Both the position numbers and the translations under genes were made by a program. Shown here in pieces: positions 15,750 to 25,421 of a stretch of DNA of 39,838 nt (positions within the stretch are counted from its first letter, which is position 1; every line of letters begins with the position of its first letter). A model generated the notes under the pieces. It worked only from the letters and a program-made list of their open reading frames with translations. It was not told where the DNA came from and ran no database searches. This DNA is from Bacteroides sp. UBA1317 (GTDB taxonomy: Bacteria; Bacteroidota; Bacteroidia; Bacteroidales; Bacteroidaceae), in assembly GCA_002307035.1 (NCBI GenBank), contig DBTL01000084.1, positions 1 through 39,838 of the forward strand, read 5' to 3'.

Positions 15750-17032
15750 TTAAGCAATATTTTAAACAAGCTCTTATTCTCTTAAGAGAGAATAAGTTAA
15801 TGAGTTTCATCTCGATAGCGGGCACGGCGTTGGCTATAGCTATTATTATGGTGATCATCATTATTTTTAGAGCCAAAACGGCCAATTATGAGCCAGAAGT
15901 AAATCGTGATCGGACTTTATACGTGAAGTGGGGCAGTGCGGTAAGTAAAATAAATAAGGACGAACGTAATTATAGCTGTCTCTCTCTTTATGATATACAG
16001 CAGGCTTTTTATCCTCTTACTACCCCCGAGGCTGTAACGGCTGTGTATACTTATGGGCGTATGCTTTCATCTGTACCGGGAACGGATGAAGAAATCAATT
16101 CTGAAGTACTTTATACGGATGATGCTTTTTGGCGAGTGTTTGAGTTTGGTTTCTTAGCTGGTAAACCCTATGATGCTGCGGCGTTTAAATCAGGCTTGAA
16201 ACAAGCTGTGATTTGTGAAAGTGCTGCCCGCAAATTATTTGGTGGTGTGAAAGAAGCTATTGGAAGACGTTTGGATTTGAACTTTGTGGCATTTACAGTT
16301 TCCGGAGTGGTGCGTGATGTTAGTAAGTTTGCAGAACAAAGCTATGCTGAAATTTGGCTGCCATATACTACGAATAGCAATATTTGCAGTATAAATATTA
16401 CAGGTTGGGGAGAGGGGCATACAGGAAGCTTTAAGTGTTTTCTGCTGGCTCGTAGTGCAGACGATTTTCCGAAAATCCGTTCGGAATTAGCTTCTTCTAT
16501 AGCAAAAATGAATGCGAATAGCAAAGAGTATAAACTTGATATTATGGATCAACCGGATGATTTTTTCACTCAAATGCTTCACAAATTTTCGAATGGCGGT
16601 ACTCCTCCAGCCAAGGTCATCATCCGTTATTGCGTGATTATTTTCATTATCTTATTAGTTCCTGCTATTAACCTATCAGGGCTTACACAGAGCAGAATGC
16701 GTAAGCGTATTTCAGAACTAGGGGTACGTAAAGCTTTTGGGGCCACCAAATGGAGTCTATTATGGCAGGTGCTCAGCGAAAATTTTCTTCTCACGCTTAT
16801 CGGGGGGATGTTCGGACTTCTATTTGCTTATGTAGGTATCTGGATACTTTCTGCTTGGCTTTTGGCTTCCGACCTTGGGGGAGAAGCAACAATGAATGGA
16901 AGCATGATAAGTCTATGGATATTTTTTGTATCACTTATATTCTGTCTTGTTCTTAATTTGCTTTCTGCGGGTATTCCGGCTTGGAAAGTGGCTCGTACTA
17001 CGATTGTTAATGCTTTAAACGAAAGGAATTAG
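15746..17032 (+). CDS. ABC transporter permease 3 (form A)
   Basis: 428 residues. MIKQYFKQALILL start, first helix ~18-40 (AIAIIMVIIIIF), form A motif PEVNRDRTLYVKW, periplasmic domain to ~290, and three C-terminal helices with loop ISELGVRKAFGATKWSL. It ends LLSAGIPAWKVARTTIVNAL. The start overlaps the stop of the ATPase relic. It pairs with permease 4, whose ATG follows the stop after 2 bp, suggesting strict co-translation and a 1:1 complex. Confidence 0.9.
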   Translation: MIKQYFKQALILLRENKLMSFISIAGTALAIAIIMVIIIIFRAKTANYEPEVNRDRTLYVKWGSAVSKINKDERNYSCLSLYDIQQAFYPLTTPEAVTAVYTYGRMLSSVPGTDEEINSEVLYTDDAFWRVFEFGFLAGKPYDAAAFKSGLKQAVICESAARKLFGGVKEAIGRRLDLNFVAFTVSGVVRDVSKFAEQSYAEIWLPYTTNSNICSINITGWGEGHTGSFKCFLLARSADDFPKIRSELASSIAKMNANSKEYKLDIMDQPDDFFTQMLHKFSNGGTPPAKVIIRYCVIIFIILLVPAINLSGLTQSRMRKRISELGVRKAFGATKWSLLWQVLSENFLLTLIGGMFGLLFAYVGIWILSAWLLASDLGGEATMNGSMISLWIFFVSLIFCLVLNLLSAGIPAWKVARTTIVNALNERN

Positions 17033-17034
17033 TA

Positions 17035-18285
17035 ATGTTTGGACATATTCTTAAATTGTTGTGGAATAGCCGACGCCAGAATATATGGCTGGTTTGCGGA
17101 TTATTTGTTATTTCTTCATGCTTGTGGTATGCACTGGATTATCTGTATGCAATAGGGGTAAACCAGACTCGTAGTCTAGGTTTCGATTGGCATCATGTTT
17201 ACAGCCTGAATGTTGGTGTTTATTCTCCTGAGAGCTCCCATTATCAATCGGATAGTATACACACCAAAGCTGCTGAAGGAGATCTTAATTTATTTTTAGA
17301 ACGTTTGCGGCATAATCCGTCGGTTGAATCGGCTTGTGTTACTCAAATGCATAAGCATTATGTATGGGCGAATGCATCGGCTTCGCTCACCTATGATACG
17401 ATAACGGCTTGGACGTGGATACGCTCTGTCGATCCTGATTATTTCCGAGTCTTTCGCGTGCATGGAGCTGATGGTTCGTCACCCGAAGAGCTTACTAAAA
17501 AAATGAATCTAACAGATATTATTATTGCTGAAAAGCTGGCCAAAAGACTTTTTCCGGGACAAAATGCAGTGGGGAAAATGGTGAAGAATCATTCTAACGG
17601 AGATAGTGTGCGTATATCTGCTATTTGCGAGGATCAGAAATATAATGAGTTTACCGGCCATCAATCTGCTACTTATATGGCAATTAGTACAGCTATTGGT
17701 AAAGGCTTGGAATATACTGATATACCATGGCTTGGTGTTTATATTCGTATAAAACAGGATGCTGATAATAAAGAGTTTGTGCGCACATTCAGAAAACAAA
17801 TGCGCACACAGCTAATGATTGGTAATCTTTATTTGGAAGATATACGACCGATGTCTGACTATAGAGATGAGCATTTGAAAGATTATCGTAATGAACTATA
17901 TACGTATTTAGCTGTAGCCGTATTTTTTCTGCTCAATGTATTTCTTGCCGTATTGGGCACTTTCTGGTTCCGTACGCAGCAACGTCAGCCGGAATTGGGC
18001 TTGCGTATTGCAATTGGTAGTTCGGCATTGAATATTCGTCGCCTGCTCTTGGGAGAAGGAATGTTATTGCTTACTCTCTCATTTCTCCCTGCTATTGTTG
18101 TGGCATGGAACTTGGGCTATGCTGAGATGGTATCTACTAGTCCGGTTGAGTTTACTTTGAGGCGTTTTGTTGTTGGATTGGCAATGACGTATACACTATT
18201 AACGCTTACATTGTTTATTGGTATCTGGTTTCCTGCTCGGCAGGCTATGAAAATACAGCCTGCTGAGGCATTGCACGAAGAATAA
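17035..18285 (+). CDS. ABC transporter permease 4 (form B)
   Basis: 416 residues. N-terminal NSRRQNIWLVCGLFVISSCLW helix, periplasmic domain (~45-280), and three helices near the end with loop FRTQQRQPELGLRIAIGSS. The C-terminus is FPARQAMKIQPAEALHEE. The DNA at its end (GAGGCATTGCACGAAGA onward) matches that after permease 2. It is followed by the only ATPase gene after 37 bp, so permeases 3 and 4 plus the ATPase may be the ancestral unit. Confidence 0.9.
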   Translation: MFGHILKLLWNSRRQNIWLVCGLFVISSCLWYALDYLYAIGVNQTRSLGFDWHHVYSLNVGVYSPESSHYQSDSIHTKAAEGDLNLFLERLRHNPSVESACVTQMHKHYVWANASASLTYDTITAWTWIRSVDPDYFRVFRVHGADGSSPEELTKKMNLTDIIIAEKLAKRLFPGQNAVGKMVKNHSNGDSVRISAICEDQKYNEFTGHQSATYMAISTAIGKGLEYTDIPWLGVYIRIKQDADNKEFVRTFRKQMRTQLMIGNLYLEDIRPMSDYRDEHLKDYRNELYTYLAVAVFFLLNVFLAVLGTFWFRTQQRQPELGLRIAIGSSALNIRRLLLGEGMLLLTLSFLPAIVVAWNLGYAEMVSTSPVEFTLRRFVVGLAMTYTLLTLTLFIGIWFPARQAMKIQPAEALHEE

Positions 18286-18322
18286 TAATTCAAAATATAA
18301 ATAAATTTAAAAATACAAGATT

Positions 18323-18988
18323 ATGATTACACTAACTTCTCTTTCAAAAATTTACCGTACAAACGAAATTGAAACGGCTGCTCTTGAAAATGTAAATTTA
18401 ACGATAGATCGTGGAGAGTTTCTCTCTATCATGGGACCGTCTGGTTGTGGTAAATCTACGTTACTCAATATCATTGGCTTGCTGGATGCTCCGACTAGTG
18501 GCCGCATAGAAATAAATGGGACAAACATCGAAGGTATGAAAGACAAAGCATTGGCTGCTTTTCGTAATAAATCATTGGGCTTTGTCTTTCAATCTTTTCA
18601 TTTGATAAATTCCCTGAATGTACTTGATAATGTGGAATTGCCTCTTCTGTATCGTCGTGTATCGGCTTCTGAACGTAAACGTTTGGCGCAAGAGGTGCTT
18701 GAGAAGGTGGGGCTTAGCCATCGTATGCGCCATTTTCCTACACAACTGTCGGGTGGACAGTGTCAACGTGTAGCTGTTGCTCGTGCTATTATAGGTAATC
18801 CGGATATTATTCTTGCTGATGAGCCTACGGGTAACCTAGATTCAAAGATGGGAGCTGAAGTGATGCAACTTCTTCATCAACTGAACAAAGAAGACGGGCG
18901 TACTATTGTGATGGTGACACACAATGAAGAACAGGCCAAGCAGACAAGTCGCACGGTGAGATTCTTTGATGGTCGGCAAGTGCAATAA
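18323..18988 (+). CDS. ABC transporter ATP-binding protein (LolD/MacB type)
   Basis: 221 residues, a single nucleotide-binding domain. Walker A GPSGCGKST (38-46), Q-loop FVFQSF (~87-92), signature LSGGQCQRV (142-150), Walker B IILADEPTGNLD (162-173), and H-loop VTHNEE (198-203). All catalytic residues are present. It belongs to the LolD/FtsE/MacB branch that serves FtsX-fold permeases. It is the only ATPase for ten permeases, so it is probably shared between five permease pairs, unless further ATPases act from elsewhere in the genome. Confidence 0.95.
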   Translation: MITLTSLSKIYRTNEIETAALENVNLTIDRGEFLSIMGPSGCGKSTLLNIIGLLDAPTSGRIEINGTNIEGMKDKALAAFRNKSLGFVFQSFHLINSLNVLDNVELPLLYRRVSASERKRLAQEVLEKVGLSHRMRHFPTQLSGGQCQRVAVARAIIGNPDIILADEPTGNLDSKMGAEVMQLLHQLNKEDGRTIVMVTHNEEQAKQTSRTVRFFDGRQVQ

Positions 18989-19019
18989 ATGAATTTTTCA
19001 TAAATATATATAGTGTGCA

Positions 19020-20303
19020 ATGATTAAACAATATTTCAAACAAGCTCTTTATCAGCTGCATGCACAGCCCTTACTATCAGCTATTTCGGTTCTTGGTACA
19101 GCTCTTGCTATCTGTCTTATTATGGTTATCGTGCTTATGCAGCAAATAAAGACAGAGCCTTATGCTCCTGAATCGAATCGTAATCGCATGCTTCACGTAA
19201 AATGGATGACTTGCTATCAAAAAGGTAGTAATATTGATAATTCAAGTAATGGTCCAATGAGTGCTCAAACAGCTCGTCAGTGTTTTCGGGCATTGGCTAC
19301 TCCGGAAGCAGTGACAATTTATACTATTGAACATACCATGCAAGCTAATATTCCTAAAGGAAAAGAATTTAGTGTTGATATGAAACAAACTGATGAGCAA
19401 TTTTTCAAGGTGTTTGACTTATCTTTTGTTGATGGTAAGCCTTTTGATGAGGCTTCTTCTGAGGCCGGACTTCCTGTGGCCGTTATTAATGAAAGTGTAG
19501 CTCGTGCCTTATATGGTCTGACGGCTGTAATCGGTCGTCAAATTAACCTGAATCACGCTCCTTTTAAGATTTGTGGTGTGGTTCATGATGTTAGTACTTT
19601 GGCCAATAATGCTTATGCTCAGGTTTGGATACCTTATAAATCAACTGATATAGGGGGTATGTCATGGTATAATGATGTAATGGGTACGTTCCGGGTCTCA
19701 ATATTGGCTCATAGTAAAGATGATTTTCCGGCTATACGTAAGGAATGTGAACGCTTACGTTTGAAGTATAACGAGGGTTTGGCTGAACAAGAGATAGCTT
19801 ATCGTAATCAGCCAGACACACAAGAGGTAAGTGTTATTCATAAATGGGCCAATGCTACTCCTGATCTGAATGCTGAATGTAATAAACGTTTTCTTATTTA
19901 TGCGCTTCTACTGCTTATTCCAGCAATAAATCTTAGTTCTATGACACAGAGTCGTCTGCGTAAACGCATAACGGAAATAGGTATACGTCGTTCTTTTGGG
20001 TCTACGAGAGGAGATATAATGTGGCAAGTACTTTTTGAAAATCTAATCTTGACATTTCTTTCGGGTCTTATTGGACTAATCTTTTGTTATGCTTTTGCTC
20101 TTATTTTTGGTCCTTCGCTCTTTGCTTCATCTACATTGTCATTGTTAAATTCTTCTCCTTCAGTAGATATAATGATGCTGATGCACTTTTCTACTTTTGG
20201 TTATGCTTTGCTTTTCTGCCTGTTGATGAATTTGCTTAGTTCCGGTATTCCTGCATGGAAAGCGTCACGGGTTTCTATTACTGATGCATTGAGCAATCAT
20301 TAA
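19020..20303 (+). CDS. ABC transporter permease 5 (form A)
   Basis: 427 residues, first permease after the ATPase (31 bp gap). First helix ~18-40, PESNRNRMLHVKW motif, periplasmic domain with TDEQFFKVFDLSFVDGKPFD, FtsX loop ITEIGIRRSFGSTRGDI, and end LLSSGIPAWKASRVSITDAL. It is very similar to permease 7 over its whole length, including GRQINLNHAP and AYAQVWIPY blocks, so the pair 5/6 and the pair 7/8 arose by a recent tandem duplication. Substrate unknown. Confidence 0.9.
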   Translation: MIKQYFKQALYQLHAQPLLSAISVLGTALAICLIMVIVLMQQIKTEPYAPESNRNRMLHVKWMTCYQKGSNIDNSSNGPMSAQTARQCFRALATPEAVTIYTIEHTMQANIPKGKEFSVDMKQTDEQFFKVFDLSFVDGKPFDEASSEAGLPVAVINESVARALYGLTAVIGRQINLNHAPFKICGVVHDVSTLANNAYAQVWIPYKSTDIGGMSWYNDVMGTFRVSILAHSKDDFPAIRKECERLRLKYNEGLAEQEIAYRNQPDTQEVSVIHKWANATPDLNAECNKRFLIYALLLLIPAINLSSMTQSRLRKRITEIGIRRSFGSTRGDIMWQVLFENLILTFLSGLIGLIFCYAFALIFGPSLFASSTLSLLNSSPSVDIMMLMHFSTFGYALLFCLLMNLLSSGIPAWKASRVSITDALSNH

Positions 20304-20315
20304 ATTCTGAATGTT

Positions 20316-21581
20316 ATGAATAAGATACTTTTTAGACAAATATGGAATGAACGTCGATCTAACGCTTGGATATGGTTAGAACTATTGCTTGTAAGTGTGG
20401 TGCTTTGGTTCGTCGTTGATACTTCTTATGTTACTTTGAATACATATTTTGAACCTCGTGGATTCGATATTTCTAATACATATTGGATTCGTGTGGGAAC
20501 AATGACACCTAAAAGTCCCGATTATATTGACCCGTCGACCAGAAATGTCAAAGCTGGCAGTGATATATTAGAATTACTGAAACGGCTTCGCCATTTTCCT
20601 GATGTAGAGGCTGTTAGCCTTTCGTATAATTCTTTCCCGTACAATGGCTCTTGGAGTGGTACATATGCGAAAATTGACACAATGGGAGAGGAATGCAGAA
20701 TATATAAGGTTTCACCAGATTTCCTTCGGGTTTTTAGATATCATGGATCTAATGGAGAAACGCCTGAAAAGCTTGCCACTCTTTTAAAAGAAGGAGTTCT
20801 TATAGTTGGTGAAAATTTATTGACTGCTAAATATGAATTAAAAGGAAAGGATATAGCGGGGCGTTCAGTTTACTTATCTGCAGATACGACAAAAGTATGG
20901 CCAGTCGTTGCTGTAACTAAACCTGTGCGTTTTAATGATTTTGTTTCTACATATGATTGTCGTTATGTAATGCAAATCTATAGCGAGGCATCGGCTGTTA
21001 ATCTTACAGAGAATGATGTGCGGTTTCTAGAACTTTGTATTCGTACTCGTCCTGATTGCCCACCGGGCTTTATCGACAGGTTACGGAATGCTTCTCGCAG
21101 TCAATTTACTATTGGCAATCTGCTATTTGAAGACGTTAGATCATTAGATGATATTCGTTGTATGCTTCAATTGGATGATATGAATAAACTTCGTGATCAA
21201 ATGTGGGGTATTGGGTTTTTACTTTTTAATATATTTCTAGGCTTGTTAGGCACATTCTGGTTTCGTACACAACAACGTCGTTCGGAAATGGCATTACATG
21301 TTAGTTGCGGAAGCACTCGTAGGGAAGTATTTGCCCGTTTGATTATTGAAGGCTTGTTACTATTGGTCTCAGCTACAATTATAGCCTTGTTTATTGATGC
21401 TAATATTGCTTATGCTGAGTTTATTCCTCAGATGAACGGCTCCTTTTTGACAGTTGGGCGTTTTCTTATTACAACATTCATCACTTTCGTTTTGATGAGT
21501 TTAATGATTGTGATTGGTATCTGGTTTCCTGCCCGGCAGGCAATGAAAATTCAACCAGCAGAGGCTTTACGTGAAGAATAA
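20316..21581 (+). CDS. ABC transporter permease 6 (form B)
   Basis: 421 residues, partner of permease 5 (12 bp gap; ATG 20316 chosen because ATG 20311 meets a stop at once). NERRSNAWIWLELLLVSVVLW helix, a form B periplasmic domain containing FEPRGFDISNTYWI, and three C-terminal helices with loop FRTQQRRSEMALHVSCGSTRREV. It ends FPARQAMKIQPAEALREE. Its last 80 bases are identical to those of permease 8, far more than the rest of the two genes, which points to gene conversion. Confidence 0.9.
   Translation: MNKILFRQIWNERRSNAWIWLELLLVSVVLWFVVDTSYVTLNTYFEPRGFDISNTYWIRVGTMTPKSPDYIDPSTRNVKAGSDILELLKRLRHFPDVEAVSLSYNSFPYNGSWSGTYAKIDTMGEECRIYKVSPDFLRVFRYHGSNGETPEKLATLLKEGVLIVGENLLTAKYELKGKDIAGRSVYLSADTTKVWPVVAVTKPVRFNDFVSTYDCRYVMQIYSEASAVNLTENDVRFLELCIRTRPDCPPGFIDRLRNASRSQFTIGNLLFEDVRSLDDIRCMLQLDDMNKLRDQMWGIGFLLFNIFLGLLGTFWFRTQQRRSEMALHVSCGSTRREVFARLIIEGLLLLVSATIIALFIDANIAYAEFIPQMNGSFLTVGRFLITTFITFVLMSLMIVIGIWFPARQAMKIQPAEALREE
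21501..21580 (+). repeat. 80 bp perfect direct repeat, copy 1 (end of permease 6)
   Basis: Identical base for base to 24071-24150. It codes for the last helix and the FPARQAMKIQPAEALREE tail. A 30 bp shared block 22 bases upstream (from ACAGTTGGGCG) belongs to the same conserved patch. Homologous recombination between the copies would remove permeases 7 and 8 exactly. Confidence 0.9.
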
Positions 21582-21593
21582 AAACATTTTCTT

Positions 21594-22880
21594 ATGATTA
21601 AACAATACATTAAGCAAGCTTTTTTTCAGCTACGTTCACAACCATTACTTTCTTCAATTTCAATAATTGGTACTGTTCTTGCTATTTGTCTTATAATGAC
21701 TATCGTTCTTATGCAACAGATTCAAACAGAACCTTTTGCTCCGGAGAGTAATCGCAATCGTATGCTTCATGTAAAATGGATGACGTGCATACAGAAAGGT
21801 GGAACTGCTGATAATGCCATTTCAAATGGCCCGATGAGTATAACTACGGCGCGCGAATGTTTCCGTGCGTTAACTACTCCAGAGGCCGTGACAATTTATT
21901 CTATAGTACATAAAATGAAGGTTAGTATTCCCAAAGGAAAAGGATTTGCTATTGACATTAAACAGACTGATGAACAGTTCTTCCGAGTGTTTGATTTTGC
22001 GTTTGTTAATGGTAAACCTTTTGATAAGGCTTCTTCTGAAGCTGGATTACCAGTGGCTGTAATCAATGAAAGTGTGGCTCGTGCTGTATATGCCACAACT
22101 GCTGTAGTGGGGCGTCAAATTAACCTGAATCATGCTCCATATAAAATATGTGGAGTAGTACGTGATGTCACTACTTTGGCAAGTAATGCTTATGCTCAGG
22201 TATGGGTGCCATATAGGTCGACGGATATAGATGGCATGTCATGGTATAATAATATTATGGGAGTAATGCATGTGTCAATCCTTGCTCATAGCAATGATGA
22301 TTTTCCAACTATTCGTGCTGAATGCGAGCGTTTGCGATTGAAATACAATGCAGGCTTGAGAAATGATGATATTGTTTATCGTAACCAGCCTGATACGCAG
22401 GAGGTAAACGTAGAGCGCAAGAGAGCTAGCAGCTCACCTGATATGAGAATGATCTATAATAAACGTTTTCTTGTTTTTGCAATATTGTTGCTAATTCCGG
22501 CAATTAATCTTAGCTCTATGACACAGAGCCGTTTGCGTAAACGTGTGGTAGAAATAGGAGTACGTCGTTCTTTTGGTTCTACTCGCAAAGATGTAATGTG
22601 GCAAGTTCTTGCTGAAAATCTAATTTTAACATTGATAGCTGGGATTATAGGGCTAATATTATGCTTTGTATTTGCTTTTGTTTTTAGTTCTTCTGTTTTT
22701 TCTTCATCTTCAATAATTAGGTTAAATTCATCTCCTTCTGTAGATGTCATGATGCTGATGCATTTTTCTACTTTTGGATATGCTTTATTTTTTTGTTTAT
22801 TAATGAATTTGCTTAGTTCGGGTATTCCGGCGTGGAAAGCATCACGCATTTCGATCACCGATGCGTTAAGTAATAATTAG
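21594..22880 (+). CDS. ABC transporter permease 7 (form A)
   Basis: 428 residues, 12 bp after permease 6. A close paralogue of permease 5 (PESNRNRMLHVKWMT, TDEQFFRVFDFAFVNGKPFD, GRQINLNHAPYKICGVV). First helix ~18-40, three helices at the end, FtsX loop VVEIGVRRSFGSTRKDV. The most visible differences from permease 5 lie in the periplasmic region (IQKGGTADNAI, KMKVSIPKG) and the loop before the last helix (FSSSSIIRLNSS). This is where substrate or partner specificity would be expected in MacB-like proteins (inference). Confidence 0.9.
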   Translation: MIKQYIKQAFFQLRSQPLLSSISIIGTVLAICLIMTIVLMQQIQTEPFAPESNRNRMLHVKWMTCIQKGGTADNAISNGPMSITTARECFRALTTPEAVTIYSIVHKMKVSIPKGKGFAIDIKQTDEQFFRVFDFAFVNGKPFDKASSEAGLPVAVINESVARAVYATTAVVGRQINLNHAPYKICGVVRDVTTLASNAYAQVWVPYRSTDIDGMSWYNNIMGVMHVSILAHSNDDFPTIRAECERLRLKYNAGLRNDDIVYRNQPDTQEVNVERKRASSSPDMRMIYNKRFLVFAILLLIPAINLSSMTQSRLRKRVVEIGVRRSFGSTRKDVMWQVLAENLILTLIAGIIGLILCFVFAFVFSSSVFSSSSIIRLNSSPSVDVMMLMHFSTFGYALFFCLLMNLLSSGIPAWKASRISITDALSNN

Positions 22881-22888
22881 AAAATGTG

Positions 22889-24151
22889 ATGAAAGTATTA
22901 TTAAAACAGATATGGAATGAGCGCCGATCTAATCTCTGGATATGGATTGAATTACTAATTGTTAGTGTTGTACTTTGGTTTGTGGTTGATACTTCGTATG
23001 TAGAGTTACATACCTATTTTGAACCTCGTGGTTTCGATATATCAAATACATATTTGATTAGTGTTGGCACAAAAAATCCTCAAAGTCCGGAATATATTCC
23101 CCCTTCTACCCGAACAGTTAAGGCGGGTAGCGATTTGTTAGAAATAGTCAATCGTCTGAAGCGTTATCCGGATATAGAAGCAGTGAGTCTCTCTCGTAAT
23201 TCTTATCCGTATAACGGTTCTAATAGTGGCTCTTATGTACGAGTTGATACATTTGAACAAGGTAGCAGACTTTATCGTGCGACACCTGATTTCCTCAGAG
23301 TTTTTCGCTATCAGGGTGCTAATGGAGAAACGCCTGAACAGCTAGATACTCTTTTAAAACAAGGAGTTCTGATAGTTGGCGAGAATTTATTGACAAGAAA
23401 ATACGGATTGACAGGGAAGGATATATTGGGACATTCTTTTTATCTGGGTGATGATACAATCAAAGCATGGCCCGTGGTGGCAGTTACCAAACCTGTACGG
23501 TTTAGTGATTTTGAATCAGCATATGATTGCTATTATATTATGCAACTATATGATGAAAACTGGCCCGAAAATGTGACGGAGGATGATGTTCGTTCTCTAG
23601 AATTATGTGTTCGTGTTCATGATGATTCTGCAACTGGGTTTATAGATCGTTTCCTTGAAGTTTCAGATGACCAATTTACTGTAGGGAATCTTATTATCGA
23701 GGATGTCTGTTCAATGGAAGATATACGTCAGTTATACCAATTGGATGATACAAATAAGTTTCGGGATCAAAGTATTGGCATTGGATTTTTATTGTTTAAT
23801 ATTTTTCTAGGGTTATTAGGTACGTTCTGGTTTCGTACGCAACAACGTCGCTCTGAGGTGGTATTGCATATTATATGTGGAAGTACCCATCGTGAAATTT
23901 TTATGCGTTTTATTAATGAGGGACTGATATTGTTAATATTGGCAACAGTTGTTGCTTTATTTATTGACTTTAATATTGCTTATGCTGAATTAACGCCTTC
24001 AATGTATGGCTCTACATTGACAGTTGGGCGTTTTCTTATTACAACATTAATCGCTTTCTTACTTATGGCCTTAATGATTGTGATTGGTATCTGGTTTCCT
24101 GCCCGGCAGGCAATGAAAATTCAACCAGCAGAGGCTTTACGTGAAGAATAG
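22889..24151 (+). CDS. ABC transporter permease 8 (form B)
   Basis: 420 residues from ATG 22889; GTG 22886 in frame is a possible alternative. Partner of permease 7 and close paralogue of permease 6 (NERRSNLWIWIELLIVSVVLW, HTYFEPRGFDISNTYLI, VLIVGENLLTRKYGLTGKDI). Three C-terminal helices, loop FRTQQRRSEVVLHIICGSTHREI, tail FPARQAMKIQPAEALREE. The frame of the next gene is open back into its last codons, but the next ATG lies after the stop. Confidence 0.9.
   Translation: MKVLLKQIWNERRSNLWIWIELLIVSVVLWFVVDTSYVELHTYFEPRGFDISNTYLISVGTKNPQSPEYIPPSTRTVKAGSDLLEIVNRLKRYPDIEAVSLSRNSYPYNGSNSGSYVRVDTFEQGSRLYRATPDFLRVFRYQGANGETPEQLDTLLKQGVLIVGENLLTRKYGLTGKDILGHSFYLGDDTIKAWPVVAVTKPVRFSDFESAYDCYYIMQLYDENWPENVTEDDVRSLELCVRVHDDSATGFIDRFLEVSDDQFTVGNLIIEDVCSMEDIRQLYQLDDTNKFRDQSIGIGFLLFNIFLGLLGTFWFRTQQRRSEVVLHIICGSTHREIFMRFINEGLILLILATVVALFIDFNIAYAELTPSMYGSTLTVGRFLITTLIAFLLMALMIVIGIWFPARQAMKIQPAEALREE
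24071..24150 (+). repeat. 80 bp perfect direct repeat, copy 2 (end of permease 8)
   Basis: Identical to 21501-21580. The copies are 2,570 bp apart, the length of one A/B permease pair. Confidence 0.9.
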
Positions 24152-24158
24152 TCGAATT

Positions 24159-25418
24159 ATGAATAAACAGGTATTTAAACAAGCTTTGATGTTGCTAAAG
24201 CAAAATCGTTTTTTTAGCATCATTAGCATTGGTTGCACGGCTGTGACCATTACATTTGTGATGGTGGTTTACATGGTTTATGATCTTCGCACAACGGATA
24301 TGGCCCCTGAAATGTTTCGCAGTAGAATGATTTATTCCGGACAAGGATATTCTTACAGAACAATAGATCATTCCAATGCTTCCGGAGGGATGTCCGAACA
24401 TACGGCGCATGTTCTGTTTGATTCATTGCTTGGTGTCGATTTAGTAACTTACTACACCTCTCTGGTTAAATATCCATGCTCTGCACTATCAGATGGGGCA
24501 GACAAGAGGCGTACTGTTCGATTTGCAGATGCTACTTGGTTTAAGGTTATGAAATATAACTTTATCTCAGGAAGAGCTTTTGGTAAAGAGGAGTTTGACG
24601 CACAAAGAAAAGTGGCGGTTATTAGTGAACAGACGGCTCGAGAATTATTTCATACGATGGATGCTGTAGGACGTGATATCCAAGTGAACTTTCTATCTTA
24701 TCGTGTGGTGGGGGTGGTTGCAAACGTGAGCTCATTGTTTACAAAAGCTTATTCCGAAATATGGTTGCCATTATCGGTTTCGTCGAACAAAGTTTATGAT
24801 GATGGTTCTAATGGTTTACGGGGAAACTATTTGGCTATTCTTGTTAGGAGCAGAAAATCGTCGGAAACAGAAGTTGCTAAGGCTGTTGATAAGCGAGTTA
24901 ACCAACTGAATTCCAGTCAGCCTGATTTTATTTTTAATTTAGATGGTTATCGGAAGCATACGCAAGAAATGTTTTTTCAAAATAAAGAAATAAGTGCTCC
25001 ACTCGTATTTGCTTTGCTTATTGCCATATTGTTGATAATACCAGCTATAAATATTTCAGGGTTGATGCAAAGTCAAATAAGGCATCGGGCAGCAGAAATT
25101 GGCGTGCGAAAGGCCTATGGGGCTTCAAAATGGGTGGTGCTAAATCAACTCCTAACAGAAAACTTCGTATTGACCCTTATTGGAGGCATGCTTGGTTTAT
25201 TGTTCTCGTATGTTGCCCTTTTCTTAAGTCAGTTATGGCTTTTGGGTGGAGCGGATATAACATCTGGATCGCTTGGTCTTACAGGTAGAATGCTTCTTCG
25301 TCCGTCTGTCTTCGTTGTGGTATTGCTAATGTGTCTTCTGTTTAATATACTTTCTGTATTTGTACCTGCGTGGTTAGCTTCTCGCAAAGTGATAACAGAC
25401 GCAATTAAAGGAGAATGA
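24159..25418 (+). CDS. ABC transporter permease 9 (form A, divergent)
   Basis: 419 residues from ATG 24159 (MNKQVFKQALMLL), which aligns with the other form A starts; an upstream GTG at 24141 lies inside permease 8. It carries the form A plan, first helix ~18-40, periplasmic domain, three end helices and FtsX loop AAEIGVRKAYGASKWVV. It lacks the usual PEsNRxRxLxVKW wording (PEMFRSRMIYSGQGY instead) and the tail reads LSVFVPAWLASRKVITDAI. It is therefore an older branch than permeases 5 and 7. Pairs with permease 10 (3 bp gap). Confidence 0.9.
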   Translation: MNKQVFKQALMLLKQNRFFSIISIGCTAVTITFVMVVYMVYDLRTTDMAPEMFRSRMIYSGQGYSYRTIDHSNASGGMSEHTAHVLFDSLLGVDLVTYYTSLVKYPCSALSDGADKRRTVRFADATWFKVMKYNFISGRAFGKEEFDAQRKVAVISEQTARELFHTMDAVGRDIQVNFLSYRVVGVVANVSSLFTKAYSEIWLPLSVSSNKVYDDGSNGLRGNYLAILVRSRKSSETEVAKAVDKRVNQLNSSQPDFIFNLDGYRKHTQEMFFQNKEISAPLVFALLIAILLIIPAINISGLMQSQIRHRAAEIGVRKAYGASKWVVLNQLLTENFVLTLIGGMLGLLFSYVALFLSQLWLLGGADITSGSLGLTGRMLLRPSVFVVVLLMCLLFNILSVFVPAWLASRKVITDAIKGE

Positions 25419-25421
25419 TTT

